From the NCBI RefSeq assembly GCF_900143065.1, contig NZ_FRCX01000018.1, forward strand, positions 22,546-86,545: a stretch of DNA of 64,000 nt. Reading direction: 5' to 3'. This document shows, one piece after another, positions 53,419 to 60,689 of the stretch. The DNA is from Duganella sacchari. Lineage in GTDB: Bacteria > Pseudomonadota > Gammaproteobacteria > Burkholderiales > Burkholderiaceae_D. Numbering within the stretch: position 1 is the first letter of the stretch; every line of letters begins with the position of its first letter. A program made the translations under genes and the position numbers. A model generated the notes under the pieces. It was not told the origin of the DNA and ran no database searches. It saw only the letters and a list, made by a program, of their open reading frames with translations.

Positions 53419-56400
53419 GTAATTCTCCTTGACGGTCAGGGGCGGCAGCCGGCTCGCGGCGCAGCTTGCCCAGCATGCGTTTCATCCAGTGTTCCAGGTC
53501 ATCGACATAGGTGAACACCGCAGGTACCACCAGCAGGCTCAGTAAGGTCGAGGTAATCAGGCCACCGATGACGGTAATCGCCATCGGCGAGCGGAAGCTC
53601 GGATCTGCACCCCAGCCCAGGGCCAGCGGCATCATGCCCGCGCCCATGGCGATGGTGGTCATCAGAATCGGACGGCTACGTTTGTGGCACGCATCGACCA
53701 GCGCTTCAAACCGCCCCATGCCCGCCTGGCGCGCCAGAATAGCATAGTCGACCAGCAGGATCGAGTTCTTGGTGACGATCCCCATGAGCATAATCAGGCC
53801 GATCATGGACGGCATGGACAGGGCGCTGTGCGTGATCAGCAGCGCCACAAACGCGCCACCGATCGACAGCGGCAGCGCCGCCAGAATCGTCGCCGGCTGC
53901 ATGAAGTCCTTGAACAGCAGCACCAGCACGCAGTAGATGCACAGCACCCCGATCAGCATGGCGAGGCCGAAACTGGCGAACAGTGACGCCATTTCCTGCG
54001 TGTCGCCGAGTTCTGCGATCTTGACCGATGGCGGCAGGTTTTTCAGCGACGGCAGGGCGCGTGCTTCGGTGTTGACTTCACCCAGCGAGCGTTTGCCCAG
54101 TTCCACTTCCAGCGTGACGTTGCGGCTGCGGTTCAGGCGATTGATTTGCGCCGGGCCGCTTTCCATGGTGATCTCGGCCACGGTGGCCAGCAGTACCGGG
54201 CCGTTCTTGCCTGGCACAGTCAGGCGGCCGATGGCGTCCAGGTCGGCGCGCACGGCGTCCGGCAGCTTGACGCGGATCGGTACCTGGCGTTCCGGCAGGT
54301 TCATCTTGGTCAGGTCGGTGTCGTAATCGCCGGCGGTGGCCACGCGCACGGTCTGGCCGATGGCGGCGGCGGTCACACCCAGGTCCGCCGCTTTGGCGAA
54401 ATCGGGTTTGACGATGATCTCAGGCCGCACCAGCGATGCGGTCGAGCGCACGTTGCCCACGCCTTTCAGCGTACGCAGTTCACGCTCAGCCTTTTGTGCC
54501 GCCTCTTTGAGGGCGACGGGATCTTCGGAGCGCAGCACCAGCTGCATCTTGACGCCGTTGTCCGGTGGGCCGACCTTGAAGCGGGCGCCCGGGATGGCGT
54601 TCAGTTTCTGGCGGATTTCGGCTTCCAGATCCGGCATGGATTCCTTGCGTTTGGTGCGGTGCACGGTGGACAAGGTCAGCACGGCGCTGCGGGCTTCTGC
54701 AGCGGCGCCCGGCGCGAACGAGTCGCCGCTGGAACCGCCACCGATGGAACTGAATACCGACTTGATGCCTTTGACCTCCATGGCGGCGGCGCGTGCGCGT
54801 TCGGCCACCACGCTGGTTTCTGCCAGCGTGGAACCAGGCGGCAGCTCCAGGTTGATCTGGGTTTGCGCGCGGTCCGCCGCCGGCACAAAGCCGGTAGGCA
54901 GCAGGCCGGTCAGCATGATGGACGAGACGAAGAATGCGCCCGCTGCGCATGCGGTGACCAGGCGGTGGCTCAGGCACCACTTCATCACACGCATGTAGCG
55001 CGTCATCAGCCAGCCGTCCTGTTCTTCCTTGTGGATGGCTGGCTTGAGCAGGTAGGCGGCCATCATCGGCGTCAGCAGACGCGCCACCACCAGCGATGCC
55101 AACACCGCAATCACGGCGGTCCAGCCGAACTGCTTGAAGAACAGGCCGGGAATGCCGCTCATGAAGGCGGTCGGCAGGAACACAGCGACCAGCGCGAAGG
55201 TGGTGGCAATCACCGCCATGCCGATTTCGTCGGCCGCTTCCAGTGCCGCTTCCATCGGGGTTTTACCCATGCGCAGGTGGCGTTCGATGTTTTCGATCTC
55301 GACGATGGCGTCGTCCACCAGCACGCCGACCACCAGGGCCAGCGACAGCAGCGTCACCATGTTCAGCGTGTAGCCGAACAGGTAGATGCCGAGGAAGGCC
55401 GGCAGCACCGACAAGGGCAACGCGGCGGCGGCGACCAGGGTGGCGCGCCAGTCGCGCAGGAACCACCACACCACCAGCACGGCGAGGATGGCGCCTTCGT
55501 ACAGCAGCTCCATCGAGCCTTCAAAGTTTTCTTCCACCGGGAAGGCGTTGTCGATGACCTGCGTCAGCACGACTTTGGGATTGTTCTGTTGCAGCTCGGC
55601 GATGGCCGCGCGCACACCTTTGGCGACCTCGGTTTCGCTGGCGCCCTTGGTACGGAAGATTTCAAAGCCGACCACCGGCTTGCCGTCCTGCATGGCGATG
55701 GCGCGTGGTTCGGAAACGGTATCGGTAATGGTTGCCACCTGGTCGAGGCGCACGCGGCGGCCGTCCGGCAGCGGCAGGTCGATGGTGGCCAGTTCGGCGG
55801 CGGTCTTCACGGTGGCGATGGTGCGTACCGATTGCTCGGCGCCGCTGATGTCACCCCGTCCGCCCGGCGCCTCCTTCTGCACCAGGCGCAGCTGGCGCGA
55901 GACGTCCAGCGCGGAGACGCGCAGCGCGGCCATGCGGGCGTCGTCCAGCTCCACCCGGATCTCGCGGTACACGCCGCCGACGCGTTTGACGGAGCCCACG
56001 CCGTGCACGTTGAGCAGCCGTTTGGCGACGGTGTTGTCGACGAACCAGCTCAGTTCCTGGGTGTCGAGTTTTTCGCCCGGGCCTTGCGCGGCCTGCGCGG
56101 TGAAGGTTTGCACCACACGGCCTGCGGTGGTGGCCTTGGTGACGCTGGGGTCGCGCAGTTCGGCCGGCATGTCGGCCTGGACGCGGGCCACGGCGTCACG
56201 CACGTCGTTCACCGCATCGGAGATATTTTTCTCCAGGATGAATTCGACAGTGGTGGTGGAGACGCCATCGAGCACCGTGGTGTAGATGTTTTTGACGCCT
56301 TGCAGCGTGGCGACCGAATCCTCGATCTTGCGCGAGACTTCGGTTTCCAGCTGCGCCGGTGCGCTGCCGTCCAGCGCGGCGGTGACGGTGACAATCGGCA

Positions 56401-56524
56401 GTTCGATATCCGGGAAGTCCTGCACCGGATTGGCTTTGTACGCCATGAAGCCGGCCAGCGACAGCAGTACAAACAGCATGATCGCCGGAATCGGGTTTTT
56501 GATGGAGAGGGCGGAGAAGTTCAT
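53390..56524 (-). CDS. RND multidrug efflux pump, inner-membrane transporter
   Basis: 1044 aa, the HAE-1 length. It begins MNFSALSIKNPIPAIMLFVL and has the PVQDFPDIELPIVTVTAALD and GVLVDDAIVEIENIERH motifs; the latter carries the proton-relay Asp pair. Two large periplasmic loops follow helices 1 and 7. It works with the adaptor encoded 9 bases upstream and the outer-membrane channel before that. Likely substrates are drugs, dyes or solvents. Confidence 0.96.
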   Translation of the reverse strand: MNFSALSIKNPIPAIMLFVLLSLAGFMAYKANPVQDFPDIELPIVTVTAALDGSAPAQLETEVSRKIEDSVATLQGVKNIYTTVLDGVSTTTVEFILEKNISDAVNDVRDAVARVQADMPAELRDPSVTKATTAGRVVQTFTAQAAQGPGEKLDTQELSWFVDNTVAKRLLNVHGVGSVKRVGGVYREIRVELDDARMAALRVSALDVSRQLRLVQKEAPGGRGDISGAEQSVRTIATVKTAAELATIDLPLPDGRRVRLDQVATITDTVSEPRAIAMQDGKPVVGFEIFRTKGASETEVAKGVRAAIAELQQNNPKVVLTQVIDNAFPVEENFEGSMELLYEGAILAVLVVWWFLRDWRATLVAAAALPLSVLPAFLGIYLFGYTLNMVTLLSLALVVGVLVDDAIVEIENIERHLRMGKTPMEAALEAADEIGMAVIATTFALVAVFLPTAFMSGIPGLFFKQFGWTAVIAVLASLVVARLLTPMMAAYLLKPAIHKEEQDGWLMTRYMRVMKWCLSHRLVTACAAGAFFVSSIMLTGLLPTGFVPAADRAQTQINLELPPGSTLAETSVVAERARAAAMEVKGIKSVFSSIGGGSSGDSFAPGAAAEARSAVLTLSTVHRTKRKESMPDLEAEIRQKLNAIPGARFKVGPPDNGVKMQLVLRSEDPVALKEAAQKAERELRTLKGVGNVRSTASLVRPEIIVKPDFAKAADLGVTAAAIGQTVRVATAGDYDTDLTKMNLPERQVPIRVKLPDAVRADLDAIGRLTVPGKNGPVLLATVAEITMESGPAQINRLNRSRNVTLEVELGKRSLGEVNTEARALPSLKNLPPSVKIAELGDTQEMASLFASFGLAMLIGVLCIYCVLVLLFKDFMQPATILAALPLSIGGAFVALLITHSALSMPSMIGLIMLMGIVTKNSILLVDYAILARQAGMGRFEALVDACHKRSRPILMTTIAMGAGMMPLALGWGADPSFRSPMAITVIGGLITSTLLSLLVVPAVFTYVDDLEHWMKRMLGKLRREPAAAPDRQGELHAVRDKRTA

Positions 56525-56533
56525 GGTGCTTCC

Positions 56534-57664
56534 TTATTTGGCCGCGAGCGTTTCTGCCACGATGTTGACCAGGTCACCGTCGTTGAGGAAACCGGCGCCA
56601 CGCACCACGATTTGCGTGTCGGCGTTCAGGCCACCCAGCACTTCGATGCGGTCGCCCAGGCGGCGGCCCGGTTGCACCTTGATCTGGCTGACATGCTTGT
56701 CGGCGTTGAGACGGAATACGAAGCTGAAGCCGTCGCGCACCACGATGGACTGCTGCGGCACGGTCATCGCCGACGAGGCGCCCAGCTCAAACTGGCCGCT
56801 GGCGAACATGCCGGCCTTGAACGGTGCATCCTTGCTGCCGGCGTTGAGCGGCAGGTCGACATAGACCAGCGCGGAACGGGTTTGCGGATCGACCGTCGGC
56901 GCGATCATGCGTACCTTGCCGGTGACTTCGCTGCCGTTGGCGGCTTTGACGACGGCGCTGACGCCTGGCTTCAGGTTGCGCAGGTCGGTCGACACCACTT
57001 CGGCGCGCCATTCCAGGCGGCCCTGGCGGATCATGCGGAACAGTTCCACGCCCGGATTGACGACGGCGCCCACGGTGGCGCTGCGCGCCGAGATCACGCC
57101 GCTGTCCGGCGCCACCACCCTGGTGTATTTCAGGCGCAGCTGCTGGATCGCCAGCGCGGCCTTGGTGGAGGCGATGCGGGCATTGGCGGTTTGCTCGGCC
57201 GTGTTGTACTGGCTGATCTGCTGTGCGCTCAGCGCGCCGGAATTTTGCAGCGTGCGTGCGCGGGCGGCGTTGGCGGCGGCATCGGCGGCATTGGCTTCCG
57301 CTTCACGCACCGTGGCCTGCGCCTGCGCCAGGTCGGCGTTGACGGTGTCGGACGAGAACACCGCCAGCACATCGCCTGCCTTGACCACATCGCCGACGTT
57401 GACGCGTACTTCGGTCAGGCGCAGGCCGGTAGTTTCGCTCGATACGCTGGCTTCCTGCCATGCGGCGACGTTGCCGTTTGCGGTCAGCCTGATCGGCAGG
57501 CTGGTGGAGGTCGGCCTGGTGGCGGTCACGGTCAGTGCCGGCTTGGGCGCATCGACCTTTTTTTCGTCGGCGGCTTCGGCCGGAACAAAGGTGGCGATGG
57601 CGGCAGCGGCAACTGCAAAGGCGGCGGCCAGAATGTAGGCGACAGGTTTGAGTTTGGTTTTCAT
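56534..57664 (-). CDS. RND periplasmic adaptor protein
   Basis: 376 aa, with an N-terminal export signal (KPVAYILAAAFAVAAAAIAT). The lipoyl segment ETTGLRLTEVRVNVGDVVKA, a coiled-coil hairpin (about 105-170) and VVAPDSGVISARSATVGAVV are typical of the AcrA/MexA family. 9 bases before the RND gene and 15 after the channel gene. Confidence 0.95.
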   Translation of the reverse strand: MKTKLKPVAYILAAAFAVAAAAIATFVPAEAADEKKVDAPKPALTVTATRPTSTSLPIRLTANGNVAAWQEASVSSETTGLRLTEVRVNVGDVVKAGDVLAVFSSDTVNADLAQAQATVREAEANAADAAANAARARTLQNSGALSAQQISQYNTAEQTANARIASTKAALAIQQLRLKYTRVVAPDSGVISARSATVGAVVNPGVELFRMIRQGRLEWRAEVVSTDLRNLKPGVSAVVKAANGSEVTGKVRMIAPTVDPQTRSALVYVDLPLNAGSKDAPFKAGMFASGQFELGASSAMTVPQQSIVVRDGFSFVFRLNADKHVSQIKVQPGRRLGDRIEVLGGLNADTQIVVRGAGFLNDGDLVNIVAETLAAK

Positions 57665-57679
57665 GGTAATCAGTTCGGG

Positions 57680-59086
57680 TTAGTTGGCGGCGACAGTGGC
57701 TGGCGCGGTGAAGCCACCGCCAGCGGCGCGGTACAGGGCGACCCACGCCGCGCTGCGTTCGCGTTGCAGGTTGATGACGGTTTGCTCGGCGCTCAGGCGC
57801 GTGCGGCGCGCGTCTTCCAGTTCGAACAGGCTGGCCATGCCGTTCTTGTAGCGGTCTTCGACTGCGCTGTAGTTGGCGCGATAGCCTTCCAGCGCGGTTT
57901 GCGCATCGCCTGCGCGGGCGCCGGTGGCGTCCAGGTTGACCAGCGACTGTTCGACTTCGCTCACGGCATTGCGCACGGTGGCGCGGTAGCTGCTGACGGC
58001 GGCGTCGTAGCGTGCGCCGGCGGCATCGACATTGGCGTGGCGGCGGCCGGCGTCAAAGATGGGCAGCGACAAGGACAGCGGGCCGATGGTCCAGGTGTCG
58101 GTTTTTGTGTTGTCGCCATTGGCGCGGAAGTTGGCGACGCCGATTGAGCCCGACAAGGCCAGGCGCGGATAGCGCTGCGCTTGCGCGTTGCCGACATCGG
58201 CGCTGGCGGCCGCCACTTCGCGTTCGGCAGTGAAGACGTCCGGGCGCTGGCTCAGCGTATTGGCCGGCAGCTCGGCGATGGCGATGGATGGGGCATTGAA
58301 CACCGCGCCTGGTGTGGCGGCCGCCAGCTTCTGGCGCAGCGCCGGCTCGGCGATCGCGGTCAGCGCCGACAGCACTTTCACATCGATGTCGCACGCGGCG
58401 CGCTGGGCGATGTAGCGGCTGTTGCCGTCGGCCGCGCTGGCACGTGCCAGCGCCAGGCTGGCCGGCGACTGGAAGCCTGCCTTGGTGCTGAGTTCCGTCA
58501 GCCTGGCGGTGTCGGCGCGCGAAGTGGCGTCCTGGCTGGCGACGGCCAGCAGCTGTTCGCAGGCGCGCAAGCCGTAGTACTGGTTCGCCACTTCGGCGGC
58601 CACCGAGACGCGCGCGTCGTGCCAGCCGGCGTGGGCGCTTTCCAGGCGCGCCTGCGCCGCATCGCGCGCCGCGCGGTTGGCGCCGAATACATCGATCTCC
58701 CACGAGGCTTGCAATGCCGCCTGCGAGGTGGTCCCCATCGGCAGCGCCGACTGCTGGTTCGACCGGTTGACGCTAGCTGTTGCATCGAGATTCGGCGCCA
58801 GCGCCGCACCCGCCGCCACGCGTTCCGCACGCGACTGCGCAATGCGCGACGCTGCCGAAGTCACGCTCGGGCTGACTGCCTGCGCCGATTCAATCAGCTG
58901 CACCAGCAGGTCATCGGCCTGTCCGCGCCACCAGTTGGCGAGGTCGGTCTGGCTGCCGTGGTGCGGCAGCGGCGCTTGCCACTGCTGCGGCGCCTGTGCG
59001 TCTACCTGCTTCGCCGGGCCTTGCACGGCGCAGGCGCTCAGCGTCGCGGCGACAGCCAATACTGTCGCGCGTAAAAAGATACTCAT
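57680..59086 (-). CDS. NodT-family outer-membrane efflux channel (for the RND pump)
   Basis: 468 aa. Lipobox TLSAC, then TolC-like repeats (WEIDVFGANRAARDAAQARL; LSQRPDVFTAEREVAAASAD). Belongs to the RND pump and is the second gene of that operon. Its start overlaps the tetR stop in an ATGA, so expression is coupled to the regulator. Confidence 0.94.
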   Translation of the reverse strand: MSIFLRATVLAVAATLSACAVQGPAKQVDAQAPQQWQAPLPHHGSQTDLANWWRGQADDLLVQLIESAQAVSPSVTSAASRIAQSRAERVAAGAALAPNLDATASVNRSNQQSALPMGTTSQAALQASWEIDVFGANRAARDAAQARLESAHAGWHDARVSVAAEVANQYYGLRACEQLLAVASQDATSRADTARLTELSTKAGFQSPASLALARASAADGNSRYIAQRAACDIDVKVLSALTAIAEPALRQKLAAATPGAVFNAPSIAIAELPANTLSQRPDVFTAEREVAAASADVGNAQAQRYPRLALSGSIGVANFRANGDNTKTDTWTIGPLSLSLPIFDAGRRHANVDAAGARYDAAVSSYRATVRNAVSEVEQSLVNLDATGARAGDAQTALEGYRANYSAVEDRYKNGMASLFELEDARRTRLSAEQTVINLQRERSAAWVALYRAAGGGFTAPATVAAN

Positions 59087-59781
59087 GCTTTCCCTTGTTG
59101 AAGTTTGGTTTTTTCTGCCTTGACCAGCACCTCGGCAAAACCGGTCAAATGGTCAGCCCAGTCGGCAATCGCTTCCGGCGTGGCCATCATGTGCGGCGTA
59201 ATCTGCGCGATGATGTCGCGGCCTATCATCATCTGCACGCACATGGCGGCGATGGCGTAGGCCAGGCGGTGCACGCTGTCAGTGGGCTTTTTGAGTCCCA
59301 GGTGGCGGCACAGCACAGCCACCAGCGCCAGGTGCTCGGGCATGATGTTGGTCTCGATTTCACGTTGCCAGATGCCGGTCGGTTCCAGCATTTCGCGGTA
59401 GAAGAGACGCAGCAGCACGTCGGCATCGTCGCCTGCCATGAGCGGCGCCACCATCTGCCGGTAGAAGCCGTGCAGCGCTTCGCGCAGCGTGAAGTGCGGC
59501 TGGTTGAACTGGGCGATATTATCCTCGGCCGGCGTGCAGATGGCGGTAAAGCAGGCCTGGTACAAGCCGGCCTTGTCGCCAAAGTAGTAGCTGATGGCGG
59601 CGACGTTGGCGTTGGCTGCCTGGGCAATCTCGCGCGTCGAGGTTTTCGAAAAGCCCTGTTCACCGAACAGGCGCATGGCTGCCTGCAGCAGGCGTTCGCG
59701 CGACTGCTCGCCGTCCGAACGGGGCTTGCGCGCATCGTCGGCTGGCTGGCTGGATTCGTGGATGGTGGGTTTAGCGTTCAT
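59083..59781 (-). CDS. TetR regulator of the RND operon (CerR-like)
   Basis: 232 aa from the ATG at 59781; earlier starts at 59790 or 59811 are possible. The helix-turn-helix is TSTREIAQAANANVAAISYY. The C-terminal domain (LREALHGFYRQMVAPLMAGD) matches the CerR-type DUF1956 ligand domain. It is the first gene of the operon it probably represses, and a palindrome lies just upstream. Confidence 0.93.
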   Translation of the reverse strand: MNAKPTIHESSQPADDARKPRSDGEQSRERLLQAAMRLFGEQGFSKTSTREIAQAANANVAAISYYFGDKAGLYQACFTAICTPAEDNIAQFNQPHFTLREALHGFYRQMVAPLMAGDDADVLLRLFYREMLEPTGIWQREIETNIMPEHLALVAVLCRHLGLKKPTDSVHRLAYAIAAMCVQMMIGRDIIAQITPHMMATPEAIADWADHLTGFAEVLVKAEKTKLQQGKA

Positions 59782-59800
59782 GGCCGGCATTACATCACAT

Positions 59801-59840
59801 AATTTAAACAAATGATATAACTAAATCGATTGTTTAATTT
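59801..59840. promoter_or_regulatory. Candidate operator of the RND operon
   Basis: TTAAACAA (59804-59811) and TTGTTTAA (59830-59837) are exact reverse complements; the flanks (AAT/TTT) extend the symmetry imperfectly. AT-rich, placed 20-60 bases before the tetR start, as expected for an autoregulated TetR site. Confidence 0.6.
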
Positions 59841-59969
59841 AAGTCCAAAGAGACTGACCTATGGATAGACGTATGCCTGCCGCGTTTATTGCAGTATTTA
59901 AAAATTTTTCAGGTGAGGGCAGGCATCTGGTGGAATGCCTGTAGCGGGAGCAGTAAAACGATGAAGATG

Positions 59970-60689
59970 TTAGAAATGTACCAAGCGAGGAGGATAGTCA
60001 AATCGCATCATGAGAAGATCCCATTGTTTTTGCTCATCTTGTACCAAGTTGCCCTGTAGTCGGTCATAAAGCAGTCTCAGGACGTGATAAACGGAATCGT
60101 AGACCAGTTTGAGTGGACGGAACGAATCTAAATCATCCCAGTACTTCGTAGCACGACGCGGCTCCATCAACATGGTAAGCAAGGCTAGGTCGGCATAAGC
60201 CCATGGATCGCGGTAACGGTCATCATTGATTTGCTCTATTACTTTCCTGATCACCGGGCTTAGTGATTCTCTATATCGGTAATCGTTCAATAGCCAAGGG
60301 AGTTCTAAAATCTGAACGACCTGTTCTTGTACGAGGCAATAAGAATTGGAGGTGCCGCCCAGCTCTTTCACCCGCAGTTCGCAGCGATGGCCGGTGAAGT
60401 AATATTCCCTCGCCTCTTTATATCTGCCGGCGTCACGATTCAAGCTGCCAAGTGCGGCCAAGCAGTCACCGAGCTCCAATTGCAGACCACGTTCGGTGGC
60501 AGAGTGTGGAGTAGCTTGCTGCAGGTAGCGGCCTAGCTCTCTACGTATTGCATGTAGTGAGTCCCACGCGTGATGGTACGCATCGGTTTCATATCCGCGC
60601 TCATATCCAATGGAGCGAGCTCTGCTTGCCTGTCTGCGTGCCTGCTGAGCTTTTAATCTGACATTGCCTAATGTATCTGTCGTGATCAT
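59970..60689 (-). CDS. TPR-like helical protein, partner of the 909-aa protein
   Basis: 239 aa. Helical throughout with tetratricopeptide-like spacing (LQLELGDCLAALGSLNRDAG, RYKEAREYYFTGHRCE), then further helices to the C-terminus. No signal peptide or membrane segment. I do not recognise a named family. The start codon overlaps the stop of the 909-aa gene in an ATGA, so the two should be made together. TPR proteins often act as sensors or scaffolds next to nucleotide-processing effectors in bacterial conflict systems; that role here is inferred from context. Confidence 0.75.
   Translation of the reverse strand: MITTDTLGNVRLKAQQARRQASRARSIGYERGYETDAYHHAWDSLHAIRRELGRYLQQATPHSATERGLQLELGDCLAALGSLNRDAGRYKEAREYYFTGHRCELRVKELGGTSNSYCLVQEQVVQILELPWLLNDYRYRESLSPVIRKVIEQINDDRYRDPWAYADLALLTMLMEPRRATKYWDDLDSFRPLKLVYDSVYHVLRLLYDRLQGNLVQDEQKQWDLLMMRFDYPPRLVHF

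Noticed and set aside
54146..58147. 1333-codon plus-strand frame opposite the RND operon
   Set aside because: Antisense to three recognisable efflux genes; no family motifs in its translation.
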